62,436 bases of DNA from Bacteroidales bacterium (lineage in GTDB: Bacteria; Bacteroidota; Bacteroidia; Bacteroidales; UBA932), in assembly GCA_017557535.1 (NCBI GenBank), contig JAFYYM010000100.1, forward strand, positions 1-62,436, written 5' to 3'. A model generated the notes under the pieces. The model did not search any database and had not been told where the DNA came from. It saw only the letters and a program-made list of their open reading frames with translations. Within the stretch, counting starts at the first letter, position 1. Each line of letters opens with the position of its first letter. Positions 19,873 through 29,508 of this stretch are shown here, piece by piece. The translations under genes were made by a program, and so were the position numbers.

Positions 19873-21204
19873 ATGTCAAACAAGCGTCAATTATCTTTCT
19901 GGGATATGTGGAACCTGAGTTTCGGGTTCTTCGGTGTCCAGATAGCGTACGCTCTTCAGAGCGCTAATATCAGTCGTATTTTCGCGACTTTGGGAGCTGA
20001 CCCTCACCAGTTGAGTTTCTTCTGGATACTTCCCCCGCTTATGGGAATGATTGTCCAGCCCCTCATCGGCAAGTATTCAGACAGGACGTGGTGCAAGATG
20101 GGCCGCAGGAAGCCATATCTTCTGGTCGGAGCTCTTGTCGCCGTGCTTGTCATGGCTTTCCTGCCCAACGCGGGTAGCCTCAATTTCTCCACCAAGTTGC
20201 TTCTCGGCCTTAACGGGGCTATGTGGTTCGGCCTCTTCTCTTTGATATTTCTCGACACTTCCATCAACGTGGCTATGCAGCCATTCAAGATGATGGTCGG
20301 GGATATGGTCACTGAGGAGCAGAAAACACAGGCATACTCTATCCAGTCGCTGCTCTGCAACGCCGGAAGCCTGGTGGGATACCTATTCCCGATTTTCTTC
20401 ACATGGATAGGCATAGCCAATACCGCCCCGAAGGGACAGATACCTCAGTCGGTAATCTGGAGTTTCTATTGCGGAGCCGCCATCCTGATCGCCTGCGTTT
20501 TGTACACCTTCTTGAAAGTCAAGGAGATGAATCCTCAGGAATATGCTGAGTTCCACGGGATGGATCCTGCCAAGGCATCTGACGATTCCGCAAGCAAGGA
20601 GGGTCTTTTCAAACTCCTTCTCCACGCTCCGAAGACATTCTGGACTGTTGGACTTGTCCAATTCTTCTGCTGGGCAGCGTTCATGTACATGTGGACATAT
20701 TCCAACGGCACAATAGCCGCCAACTGCTGGCAGGCTACTGACACCGCTTCCGAGGGCTACCAGGCCGCTGGCAACTGGGTGGGTGTCGTCTTCGCCATCC
20801 AGGCGGTCGGATCTATCCTCTGGGCCATCGTGATTCCTAAGTTCAAATCCTTGAAGCTCGCTTATGTCGTGAGCCTCCTGATCGGAGCCGCCGGCTTCAT
20901 CTCAGTGGCCTTTGTCCACAACCAGTATGTGCTGTTCCTGTCGTATTTCCTGATCGGAGCAGCTTGGGCGGCGATGCTTGCCCTGCCGTTCACCCTGCTG
21001 ACCAATTCTCTTCATGGAGAGCATATGGGCAACTACCTCGGCCTTTTCAACTGCACCATCTGTCTGCCCCAGATTGTGGCCGCCGCTCTCGGTGGAGTTG
21101 TCCTCAAGCTTTGCGGCGGAATACAGGCGAACATGATGATTATCGCCGGTGTTCTTCTGATCTTGGGAGCCATCAGCGTCAGGTTCGTTACTGAGAAGAA
21201 ATAA
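19873..21204 (+). CDS. MFS sugar (maltose/maltodextrin) transporter
   Basis: 443 aa, about 12 membrane helices. Blocks typical of the GPH/SLC45-like sugar transporters are visible: SFWDMWNLSFGFFGVQIAYALQ, PPLMGMIVQPLIGKYSDRTW and KMGRRKPYLLVGAL (the loop 2-3 motif DRTWCKMGRRKPY), and a central charged loop. It probably moves maltose or short maltodextrins from periplasm to cytoplasm, judged by being the first gene of a Sus-type operon. The classical B. thetaiotaomicron sus locus lacks such a gene, but related maltodextrin loci in other Bacteroidota carry one. The gap to susC is 41 bases with no promoter. Confidence 0.85.
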   Translation: MSNKRQLSFWDMWNLSFGFFGVQIAYALQSANISRIFATLGADPHQLSFFWILPPLMGMIVQPLIGKYSDRTWCKMGRRKPYLLVGALVAVLVMAFLPNAGSLNFSTKLLLGLNGAMWFGLFSLIFLDTSINVAMQPFKMMVGDMVTEEQKTQAYSIQSLLCNAGSLVGYLFPIFFTWIGIANTAPKGQIPQSVIWSFYCGAAILIACVLYTFLKVKEMNPQEYAEFHGMDPAKASDDSASKEGLFKLLLHAPKTFWTVGLVQFFCWAAFMYMWTYSNGTIAANCWQATDTASEGYQAAGNWVGVVFAIQAVGSILWAIVIPKFKSLKLAYVVSLLIGAAGFISVAFVHNQYVLFLSYFLIGAAWAAMLALPFTLLTNSLHGEHMGNYLGLFNCTICLPQIVAAALGGVVLKLCGGIQANMMIIAGVLLILGAISVRFVTEKK

Positions 21205-21245
21205 TTCACATACAAATGATTATACTCAACAATACACACAAAAGA

Positions 21246-24215
21246 ATGAAAAGGATTATGACTGCCGTGACGGTGGCGCTTCTCTGCCTCACCGCCACAA
21301 CCGTATCCGCCCAGGGCGGGTATCAGGTCAAGGGAGTCGTAGTCGACGCCTTAGGCCCGGTGATCGGAGCCACTGTCTTGGAACAGGGCACGACTAACGG
21401 AACGTCCACGGGCCTGGACGGAGATTACACACTCCTTGTCAAGGGTCCCGACGCTGTTGTGGTCTTCAGCTGCATCGGCTATGCGACCCAGACTTTCAAG
21501 GCATCCGAAGTCCCTTCCACAGTCACCTTCACCGAGGACGGCGAGTTCCTCGATGAGGTCGTGGTCATCGGCTACGGTACCGTGAAGAAGAGTGACATGA
21601 CCGGATCGGTCTCGACCGTGAAGGCGGACGAGATCAACAAGGGTGTTATCACTACTCCCGCTGACCTCTTGAGAGGTAAGAGCGCTGGTGTCGTCGTCAC
21701 CCAGGGAAGCGGTATGCCAGGTTCCGGAGCGACCATCCGTATCCGCGGTGGCGCTTCCATCAACGCTTCCAACGACCCTCTTATCGTCATCGATGGCTTG
21801 CCTGTCTCCAATGACGGTATCTCCGGAATGTCCGACCCCTTGTCCTCGATCAACCCTGAGGACATCGAGAGTTTCTCTGTGCTGAAGGACGCCTCTGCTA
21901 CCGCCATCTATGGTTCCAGAGCTTCCAACGGTGTCATCGTGATTACGACCAAGAAGGGTTCAAAGACCGCTTCCAAGATTCCCAACATCGCTGTTGACTT
22001 CACTACTTCCGTCAACACCATCGCGAAGTACAACGACTTGCTGGACGCCGATGGCATCCGCAACCTTATCCGTGAGCATTTCGGTGAGAACTCAGCGGCG
22101 GAGGCCGCCCTCGGCAATGACAACACCGATTGGCAGAAGGAAATCTATCACACGTCCAACACCTACGACGGCAACATCAGCGTCAACGGTCGATTGGGCT
22201 CATATCTGCCTTACCGTGTTTCCGGTGGCTACACCAGCCAGGATGGTACACTCAAGGGATCTAAGATGGACCGCGGGACCTTGTCCCTCAACCTGACACC
22301 TTCCTTCCTCGACAACCATCTTACTGTCAATGTCAACGGAAAGGGAACTTACGCCAAGAACGTTTACGCCAACCAGGCCGCCATCGGATCCGCCAATCAC
22401 TTCGATCCAACTAAGCCTGTGTACAGCAACAACGGTCTTAACGGCTATACCACATGGTACGACGCCGCCGGCAATGTCAACTCCATGGCCACTTTGAACC
22501 CTGTGGCTGCCCTTGACGCCTACAAAGACTTCGCGGACTCCTACCGTTTCATTGGCAATACCCAGTTCGACTATAAGGTCCATGGCTTCGAGGACCTGAG
22601 ACTCAATCTCAACCTCGGTATCGACTGGGCGAAGTCTGAAGGGACGAAAGAGGTCGCGCAAGGCTCCGAGATTTCAATCCACGACAAGACAGAGTCTGGT
22701 GGTGGATCGCACACGGACTACGACTATACACGCCGTAACACAACCCTTGAGTTCTACGCTGACTACAACAAGACCTTCGCTAAGAAGCACAACGTGGACC
22801 TTATGGCTGGTTATTCTTGGCAGCATTTCTGGAACAACACCCATAACTACAAGTACAGGATCGCTGACAAGTTCGAGATGGACAACAAGGAGGGTAAAGG
22901 TGAGCTCTACCTGATCTCTTTCTTCGGCCGTGCCAATTACGGTTTCGCCGACAGGTATCTCCTCACAGCCACCCTTCGCGCTGACGGTACATCCCGCTTC
23001 CAGAACCACAAGTGGGGTATATTCCCTTCCGTGGCCTTCGCCTGGAATGTCAAGAACGAGCCGTTCATGAAGGGTGTTGAGAAACTCTCCACACTCAAGT
23101 TCCGTTTAAGCTGGGGCGAGACCGGACAGCAGGAAGTCGGCGGTTACTACGACACCTTCGCCAAGTTCCTGGTAATCAATACTCCGGGCTCATATTATTT
23201 CGTGAACGGTGGTGACTACTCGGCTCCCATCGTGGCCCTCGAATACAGCGCCGACCTCAAGTGGGAGACCACCACTACCTACAATGCCGGTGTCGACCTC
23301 GGATTCTGGGGCGACCGCGTGAGGCTGAGTGCCGACGTGTACCAGAGGGACACCAGGGACATCCTTAACTATATTCCGGTTCCCGGTCTTTCCAACCTTT
23401 CCAACTATCTCAATACCAATATCGGTTCCATGACCAACAAGGGTGTTGAGATCGATCTCAACACAGTACTTGTTGAGACCAGGGACATGAGTTGGACCGC
23501 TGGAGTGAACATGGCCTACAACCAGAATAAGGTCACCAAACTGACCGCTTCCGACGAGAACGCCACAGGTATCGAGAAGGGAGGTATCTCAGGAGGTACC
23601 GGAAACAACGTCCAGATGATTCAGGTGGGTTATCCGATGCTTTCCTACTACCTGTATCAGCAGGTATATGACACTGAAGGTAATCCTATCAACGGAGTGT
23701 ATGTGGATCGCAACAATGACGGTCAGATCACAGCTGACGACAAGTACCTGACCCGCAAACCGGACGCTGACTTCACATTCGGATTCAATACCAATTTATC
23801 CTGGAAGAACTGGACCGCGGCCCTTTCCGGGCACGCCGCCCTTGGCAACTGGGTCTACAACAACGTGGCTTCCGACACCGAGATGCTCGCCGACCTCTGG
23901 ACAAACCAGTTCGTCAGCAACAGGGTGTCCTCGGCGACCAAGTCGATGTTCTCCCAGGCCCAGTACCATTCTGACTACTATCTGGAGGACGGATCATTCC
24001 TGAAGCTCGACAACTTCACTCTCGGGTACACCTTCCCGAAACTGTTCAAGCTGAACGCTGACAGGACCGCTTCCCTCAACATCTTCGGTACCGTGCAGAA
24101 CATCTGCACCTTCACCAAGTACTCCGGCATCGACCCTGAGGTCTTCGGCGGAATTGACGGCACAGTCTATCCCCGTCCGAGAACTTATGTCGCAGGTATC
24201 AAACTCAACTTCTAA
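21246..24215 (+). CDS. susC: SusC-like TonB-dependent outer-membrane glycan transporter
   Basis: 989 aa. A signal peptide (KRIMTAVTVALLCLTATTVSAQ) is followed by a carboxypeptidase-regulatory-like domain (VKGVVVDALGPVIGATVLE), the TonB-box/plug region (EVVVIGYGTVKKSDMTGSV, GSGATIRIRGGASINASNDP, DASATAIYGSRASNGVIVIT) and a 22-strand beta-barrel ending in F (YVAGIKLNF). It imports oligosaccharides across the outer membrane with SusD as lid, powered by TonB. Position next to two alpha-amylases suggests a starch-like substrate. The ATG at 21246 is preferred to one at 21216 because it directly precedes the signal peptide. Confidence 0.95.
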   Translation: MKRIMTAVTVALLCLTATTVSAQGGYQVKGVVVDALGPVIGATVLEQGTTNGTSTGLDGDYTLLVKGPDAVVVFSCIGYATQTFKASEVPSTVTFTEDGEFLDEVVVIGYGTVKKSDMTGSVSTVKADEINKGVITTPADLLRGKSAGVVVTQGSGMPGSGATIRIRGGASINASNDPLIVIDGLPVSNDGISGMSDPLSSINPEDIESFSVLKDASATAIYGSRASNGVIVITTKKGSKTASKIPNIAVDFTTSVNTIAKYNDLLDADGIRNLIREHFGENSAAEAALGNDNTDWQKEIYHTSNTYDGNISVNGRLGSYLPYRVSGGYTSQDGTLKGSKMDRGTLSLNLTPSFLDNHLTVNVNGKGTYAKNVYANQAAIGSANHFDPTKPVYSNNGLNGYTTWYDAAGNVNSMATLNPVAALDAYKDFADSYRFIGNTQFDYKVHGFEDLRLNLNLGIDWAKSEGTKEVAQGSEISIHDKTESGGGSHTDYDYTRRNTTLEFYADYNKTFAKKHNVDLMAGYSWQHFWNNTHNYKYRIADKFEMDNKEGKGELYLISFFGRANYGFADRYLLTATLRADGTSRFQNHKWGIFPSVAFAWNVKNEPFMKGVEKLSTLKFRLSWGETGQQEVGGYYDTFAKFLVINTPGSYYFVNGGDYSAPIVALEYSADLKWETTTTYNAGVDLGFWGDRVRLSADVYQRDTRDILNYIPVPGLSNLSNYLNTNIGSMTNKGVEIDLNTVLVETRDMSWTAGVNMAYNQNKVTKLTASDENATGIEKGGISGGTGNNVQMIQVGYPMLSYYLYQQVYDTEGNPINGVYVDRNNDGQITADDKYLTRKPDADFTFGFNTNLSWKNWTAALSGHAALGNWVYNNVASDTEMLADLWTNQFVSNRVSSATKSMFSQAQYHSDYYLEDGSFLKLDNFTLGYTFPKLFKLNADRTASLNIFGTVQNICTFTKYSGIDPEVFGGIDGTVYPRPRTYVAGIKLNF

Positions 24216-24227
24216 AAGGGCTGGAAT

Positions 24228-25934
24228 ATGAAAAAGATATACAACATACTTGGAACCATAGCGGCTGCCGCCGTGATGTCTTCCTGCGTGGGTGACCTCA
24301 ACGTGACCCCGATCGACCCCAGCACCGACACCGCTGAAAGAGTCTTGACAAGCCAGAAGGCGATGGATTCCTACATCGCTGGTGTCTATCTGGGATTCGC
24401 CACTTCCGGTTATTACGGCCCCAACGGGGATCCTTCCATATCCGGTCTGGATGGAGGTGCCTCCCAGTACATCCGTGGTCTGTACCATCACAACGAGCTC
24501 ACTACCGATGAGAGCGTATGCGGATGGAATGACCAGACAATCAAGAACTTCCACTATATGAACTGGACGACGGACGACACCTTTATTTACGCTTTCTATT
24601 CGCGTATCCTTATGCAGGTGTCCGCTGCCAACGAGTTTATCCGTGAGGCGATGAAGTTTGAAGGTTTCGACACCGCCCGTTATATCGACGAGGCCCGTGT
24701 GCTTCGCGCTATCGCGTACTTCCACGGAATCGACAATTTCGGCAAGATGCCTTTCGCTGACGAGAACTCGCAGGTGGGTATTACCCCTGAGGAAATCTCG
24801 AGGACAGACCTGTTCAACTACGTCGAGTCCGAGCTTAAGGATGTCATAGCCAACGGAAAACTTCCCGAGAAGAATGCTGTGGCTTACGGCCATGTCGGAA
24901 TGGGTGCCGCCAAGTTCCTTCTTGCCAAGCTTTACCTTGGCGCCCAGGTCTATACTGGAACTGCCAAGTGGAACGAGTGCGCCGATCTGTTGAAGGACCT
25001 TATGGATGATGGATATAGTCTCCACGACAATTATCAGGAGTTGTTCCTCGCCGACAATGACAAGTGTACTGACGAGATCATTTTCGCTGTCCAGCAGGAC
25101 GGTCTCTACACACAGAGCTATGGTGTCACGAACTATCTCGTGTTCGCCTCCACAGGTGGTACGATGAATGTTAACGATCTTGGAATATCCTCCGGTTGGG
25201 GAGGTCTCCGCACCACTCCGGAATTCGCCGACAAGTTCACCGCCGGCGATGCCCGCTACCTCCTTTATGATACGGCGAAATCCACGGCTGATGTGGATGC
25301 TATGCCCGAGACACCTGAGCAAAGGGGTGACTCCGAGGAGGCTATAGCCAAACTCAAGGAGGCGGGTAAATACAATGATGAGTGCAAGGCTCTCCGCGAT
25401 GCTAAGGACGCTGCCCGCAAGGACAATATCCAGGAGAAGAGCATTGACGACATCGGTAACTTCAAGTATGGTTACGGTTTCCAGAAGTTCCGCAACGTGA
25501 CCAGTTCCGGAGATATTCCCAACATGGTTTATGACAAGGACAACGACACCTGGAGCAATCCCAGTTTCGTCAATACCGATTTCCCGATGATGCGCTATGC
25601 CGACGTCCTGCTGATGGCGGCTGAGTGCCAGGCCAGGGGAGCCTCCATCGACGGGTATAATGCTTTCAACCAGGTCCGTGCACGTGCCGGTGTCTCTGAG
25701 ATTCCTAATCCTACACTTGATCAGATTCTTGACGAACGCGCCCGTGAGCTCTATCAGGAGTGCTGGCGCCGCAGCGATCTTATCCGTTTCGGTAAATTCA
25801 CTTCCGGCTACAATTGGCAGTGGAAGGGTGAGACCAAGGACGGAAAGGATGTGGAGGCGTACAGGACTGTGTTCCCGATCCCGGACAGCGAGCGTCTGGC
25901 TAACTCCAATCTTGGACAGAATGAAGGCTATTAA
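24228..25934 (+). CDS. susD: SusD/RagB-family glycan-binding lipoprotein
   Basis: 568 aa surface lipoprotein with lipobox VMSSCVGD. It has the SusD pattern: N-terminal DLNVTPIDPSTDT, helical TPR-like stretches (RYIDEARVLRAIAYFHGIDNFGKMP, GAAKFLLAKLYLGAQVY), and the conserved C-terminal FNQVRARAGV, LDERARELYQECWRRSDLIRFGKF and VFPIPDSERLANSNLGQNEGY. It caps the SusC barrel and binds the incoming oligosaccharide. It starts 12 bases after susC and is followed by the SusE-like gene 12 bases later. Confidence 0.95.
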   Translation: MKKIYNILGTIAAAAVMSSCVGDLNVTPIDPSTDTAERVLTSQKAMDSYIAGVYLGFATSGYYGPNGDPSISGLDGGASQYIRGLYHHNELTTDESVCGWNDQTIKNFHYMNWTTDDTFIYAFYSRILMQVSAANEFIREAMKFEGFDTARYIDEARVLRAIAYFHGIDNFGKMPFADENSQVGITPEEISRTDLFNYVESELKDVIANGKLPEKNAVAYGHVGMGAAKFLLAKLYLGAQVYTGTAKWNECADLLKDLMDDGYSLHDNYQELFLADNDKCTDEIIFAVQQDGLYTQSYGVTNYLVFASTGGTMNVNDLGISSGWGGLRTTPEFADKFTAGDARYLLYDTAKSTADVDAMPETPEQRGDSEEAIAKLKEAGKYNDECKALRDAKDAARKDNIQEKSIDDIGNFKYGYGFQKFRNVTSSGDIPNMVYDKDNDTWSNPSFVNTDFPMMRYADVLLMAAECQARGASIDGYNAFNQVRARAGVSEIPNPTLDQILDERARELYQECWRRSDLIRFGKFTSGYNWQWKGETKDGKDVEAYRTVFPIPDSERLANSNLGQNEGY

Positions 25935-25946
25935 CAGACGATGACA

Positions 25947-28900
25947 ATGAAAAAGTTTTTATCTATACTATCAGTCGGCCTGCTCGCTTTGGTGACCTTC
26001 TCCTGCGTGAAGGAGGATTTCGTCACATTCGACGAGACCAAGGCCACGGCACCTGTGCTGGGAAGCTATGAACTTGGTGAGAAATCACTTACCGCTTCCT
26101 TCACTCCCGGTGCCTTCAACACGGACTTCAACCAGAAAATGCCCGTGAATCACAGTCTGATTCTGGCCTCCGTGGACGGGAAGACCGTTAACAAGGCTTT
26201 GAGCGCATCCGTCAAGGACGGTCAGATAACCATTTCCGTCACCAACCTCGCTAAGGCCCTTGTGGCTCTTGGCTATCAGGAGGGTGCCGTAGTCTCTTTG
26301 GACATGTTCATCCGCGCCTCTATGCAGGCTACCAATCAGGACAACGGCCGCAACGGCCATGTCGACTCACAAGGCCACATCACTATCAGCGGCTTCGAGG
26401 TCGTTATCCCTGTCGTACAGGGTAATCCTTGGGTTGATTTCACTGAGAAGAGTCCTCTCGGACTGATCGGTTCCATCGCCAGCACCGGCAACGATTGGAA
26501 CAAGGATGAGCCGATGTACATGACCGAGGATGGAACCAAGCACGTCGCGAAGAATATAGTCCTTACAACGGGTGACGCGTTCAAGGTCAGGACCATCAAT
26601 TCCTGGAGCGATGTCGATCTCGGAGGACCTGGCGAGGAGAAACTTTACGTCGTCGAGATCGGATCCTCCTTTGAGGCTACGGCCAAGGGCAAGGATATGT
26701 CAGTTCCCGCTGACGGAGCTTACGACATTCTCTATGACTCCACGGACGGTACCTTCACCATCACCGAGGCATACCAGACCTATCCCGGCTATGTCCAGCA
26801 GACTGACTGGGGCATCACAGGATCGGTAACCAGCCGCAAGCTCAACTGGGACAAGGATATCTCCATGATTACAGACGGTGAGTGGTATGTCGCCGAAGGC
26901 GTTGAACTTACCACTGCCGACGCATTCAAGTTCCGTACCCCCGGTGTATGGGACAAGGGCGATTTCGGTGGTCCCGGCGATGATAAACCGTACATTGCCA
27001 ACATCGATGACGAGATTACCGGCGCTGAGAAAGGAAAGGATATCTCTGTCGCTGAGGACGGTGTGTATGACATTCTCTTCAACCCTGGTACCGGCGTGTT
27101 CAAGATCACTCCGACCCTCGGCGGCTTCAGCCCGCTCGTGGGTGAGGGTGGCGGTGAGCCCGGCGGAGATGACAAACCTAAAGTCTGGTCTGTTATCGGG
27201 CATATCGGCGATACGGCTTGGGATAAGGATTTCGATATGACCAACACCTCCGGTGACATCTGGGTCCTTAAGAACCAGCCATTCGCTGCCGGTGATGAGT
27301 TCAAGATTCGTCATGACCACGATTGGGGCGGTGACGTTGGTGGCCCTGAGGAGAATGCGCAAAGCACCATCAACCCTGACGATGTTTACGGAGTTTACGC
27401 TCCTGAGATCGGTACCGCTTTCGAGGCTGGAGGCAAGAACGTCCAGATTATTGAGGCTGGCAATTATGACATCACATTTGACTACGCCGCAAATACCATC
27501 AAGGTTGATGTGAGCGTGCGAGCTGACTGGTATTACCATGGCCAGAGCGAGCTTACTCCAGATTGGGGTGAGCTTCCGTTCGAGAAGGTTTCGGATGAGG
27601 AATATGTTCTCACTCTCACGACTGTTTCCGAGAACTCCGGCTTTGTTCTCAAGAATGGTGACGCCTCTTCTTGGATCGGTCCTGATAACACTCAGGAACT
27701 CACTGACGGCAAGTTCGTTGTTACGATCGGTGAGGAGTTCAAGATATCTGGAGACAAGGTTGACGGTGTCATCGCCGCTCCTGGTAAATATGTCTTCACA
27801 TTCAATCCTGTGAAGATGACAGCTGTCATCTCTGCCCTCCGCGCTGACTGGTACTACCATGGCCAGAGCGAGCAGACTCCTGATTGGGGTGAGCTTCCTT
27901 TCGAGAAAGTCTCCGACGAGGAATATGTCCTTACCTTCAAGACCGTCTCCGAGAATTCAGGTTTCGTGCTGAAGAATGGCGATGAGAGCATGTGGATTGG
28001 TCCTGATAACACTCAGGAACTCACAGACGGTAAATTCGTTGTCACAGTTGGCAAGGAGTTCAAGATCTCCGACCAGAAGGTGGACGGCGTGATTCCTCAG
28101 CCTGGCGAGTACAAGTTGATCTTCAACCCCGTCGCCATGACCGCGGTGCTTAAGAGCACCAAGGTGGACTGGTACTATCACGGCCAGAGCGAGCTGACTC
28201 CCGACTGGGGCGCCCTTCCTTTCGATAAGATCTCCGACGAGGAGTATGTCCTCAAGTTCAAGACAATCTCCGAGAATTCCGGCTTTGTCCTGAAGAACAC
28301 CGATGAGACTCAGTGGATTGGACCTGATAACACCCAGGAACTCACTGACGGCAAATTTGTTGTGATAATTGGACAAGAGTTCAAGATCTCTGACCAGAAG
28401 GTGGACGGCGTGATCGCCAAGCCAGGAGAGTACATCTTCACCTTCAACCCTGTGGCGATGACCGCTGTCATCTCAAGTGTGAGGGCTGACTGGTATTATC
28501 ACGGCCAGAGCGAGGAGAATCCCAATTGGGGCGAGCTTCCTCTTGTGAAGGTCTCTGACACCGAGTATACTCTCAATCTCAAGACTGTCTCCGAGAATTC
28601 CGGCTTCGTGCTGAAGAATGGTGATGAGTCTTCCTGGATCGGTCCTGACAATTCTCAGGAACTCACTGACGGCAAGTTCGTCGTGACCATCGGCAAAGAG
28701 TTCAAGATCTCCGGTGACAAGGTTGACGGCATCATCGCCACTCCTGGCGAGTACGTCCTCACCTTCAATCCTGTCGCGATGACCGCTATAATCTCCTCCG
28801 CTGTTCCTCAGCGTGCCGACTGGTACTATCACGGCCAGAGCAAGGAGACTCCCGACTGGGGTGAGACTCCTTTCGTGAAGGTTTCCGATGATGAGTACTA

Positions 28901-29450
28901 TGTCATCCTTGATGTGAACGACAACTCCGGTTTCGTCCTCAAGAACGGTGATGAGTCTCAGTGGATTGGCGCCGCATCTTCCCTGAAGGGTGAGGATGGC
29001 AAGTATCACATCATTCCCGGCATGGAGTTCGAGATCTCTGGTGACAAGGTTGATGGTGTGATCGAGAAAGGTGGTAAGTATAAACTCACCTTCTATCCTA
29101 ACGAGATGAAGGCTGTATTCGCTACCGCTGAGCCTGAGTATTGCTATCACGGCCAGAGCAAGAGGACTCCCAACTGGGGAACCGTCCCGTTCGAGAAGGT
29201 CTCCGACGAGGAGTACTACGTGATCCTTGAGGTTGAGGCTGGCTACGGTTTCGTTCTCAAGACCGCCGACGAGAGCTCCTGGTTCGGTGCAGCCGCATCT
29301 GGAAAGGGTGAGGATGGCAAGTTCCACGTTGTCCTTGGCACCGAGTTCAGTATCGACGGAGACAAGGTCGACGGTGTGTTCGATGCCGCCGGTCGCGTCA
29401 AGATGACCTACAATCCCAAGACCCAGAAAGCTGTCGTGACAGCTCTCTAG
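25947..29450 (+). CDS. Giant SusE-like outer-membrane starch-binding lipoprotein with tandem modules
   Basis: 1167 aa, roughly three times the length of SusE. It has a lipoprotein signal (SVGLLALVTFSCVKED) and an N-terminal SusE-type immunoglobulin-like region to about residue 155. Three SusE/SusF-like carbohydrate-binding modules follow, each with IGS/TGS/IGH...W-KD, FK-R, FGGPG/VGGPE blocks. After these come six tandem modules of about 107 residues starting with DWYYHGQS..TPDWG (residues 526, 633, 740, 847, 957 and 1064). It is expected to sit on the cell surface and hold alpha-glucan for the amylases. The binding residues are not proven; the repeated Trp/Tyr (DWYYHGQS, WIGPDN) are candidates for stacking on sugar. 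Confidence 0.85.
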   Translation: MKKFLSILSVGLLALVTFSCVKEDFVTFDETKATAPVLGSYELGEKSLTASFTPGAFNTDFNQKMPVNHSLILASVDGKTVNKALSASVKDGQITISVTNLAKALVALGYQEGAVVSLDMFIRASMQATNQDNGRNGHVDSQGHITISGFEVVIPVVQGNPWVDFTEKSPLGLIGSIASTGNDWNKDEPMYMTEDGTKHVAKNIVLTTGDAFKVRTINSWSDVDLGGPGEEKLYVVEIGSSFEATAKGKDMSVPADGAYDILYDSTDGTFTITEAYQTYPGYVQQTDWGITGSVTSRKLNWDKDISMITDGEWYVAEGVELTTADAFKFRTPGVWDKGDFGGPGDDKPYIANIDDEITGAEKGKDISVAEDGVYDILFNPGTGVFKITPTLGGFSPLVGEGGGEPGGDDKPKVWSVIGHIGDTAWDKDFDMTNTSGDIWVLKNQPFAAGDEFKIRHDHDWGGDVGGPEENAQSTINPDDVYGVYAPEIGTAFEAGGKNVQIIEAGNYDITFDYAANTIKVDVSVRADWYYHGQSELTPDWGELPFEKVSDEEYVLTLTTVSENSGFVLKNGDASSWIGPDNTQELTDGKFVVTIGEEFKISGDKVDGVIAAPGKYVFTFNPVKMTAVISALRADWYYHGQSEQTPDWGELPFEKVSDEEYVLTFKTVSENSGFVLKNGDESMWIGPDNTQELTDGKFVVTVGKEFKISDQKVDGVIPQPGEYKLIFNPVAMTAVLKSTKVDWYYHGQSELTPDWGALPFDKISDEEYVLKFKTISENSGFVLKNTDETQWIGPDNTQELTDGKFVVIIGQEFKISDQKVDGVIAKPGEYIFTFNPVAMTAVISSVRADWYYHGQSEENPNWGELPLVKVSDTEYTLNLKTVSENSGFVLKNGDESSWIGPDNSQELTDGKFVVTIGKEFKISGDKVDGIIATPGEYVLTFNPVAMTAIISSAVPQRADWYYHGQSKETPDWGETPFVKVSDDEYYVILDVNDNSGFVLKNGDESQWIGAASSLKGEDGKYHIIPGMEFEISGDKVDGVIEKGGKYKLTFYPNEMKAVFATAEPEYCYHGQSKRTPNWGTVPFEKVSDEEYYVILEVEAGYGFVLKTADESSWFGAAASGKGEDGKFHVVLGTEFSIDGDKVDGVFDAAGRVKMTYNPKTQKAVVTAL
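27522..29447 (+). repeat. Six tandem in-frame DNA repeats within the SusE-like gene
   Basis: Repeat units begin at 27522, 27843, 28164, 28485, 28815 and 29136: 321 bp each for units 1-3 and 5, 330 bp for unit 4 and about 312 bp for the last. Units 1-4 are very similar at both protein and DNA level; units 5 and 6 are diverged (the GPDNTQELTDG block becomes GAASSLKGEDG-like). This gradient suggests recent duplication of the upstream units and makes copy-number change by recombination likely. Confidence 0.9.
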
Positions 29451-29461
29451 GCTTTTAACGG

Positions 29462-29487
29462 GCCGGAGTCCCTGACCGGACTCCGGC
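29462..29487 (+). terminator. Intra-operon hairpin between SusE-like and amylase genes
   Basis: Perfect 10-bp stem: GCCGGAGTCC (29462-29471), loop CTGACC, GGACTCCGGC (29478-29487). It lacks a T-tract, so it is more likely to act as a partial terminator or an mRNA-stabilising barrier that keeps binding-protein transcripts more abundant than the downstream enzymes. Confidence 0.5.
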
Positions 29488-29508
29488 TTGCCAATTATAT
29501 CTGTTGTT

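Noticed and set aside
23994-25322. 442-codon antisense frame across susC end and susD
   Set aside because: Shadow of the SusD coding sequence. The translated product is low-complexity Val/Leu/Gly-rich without any family pattern.
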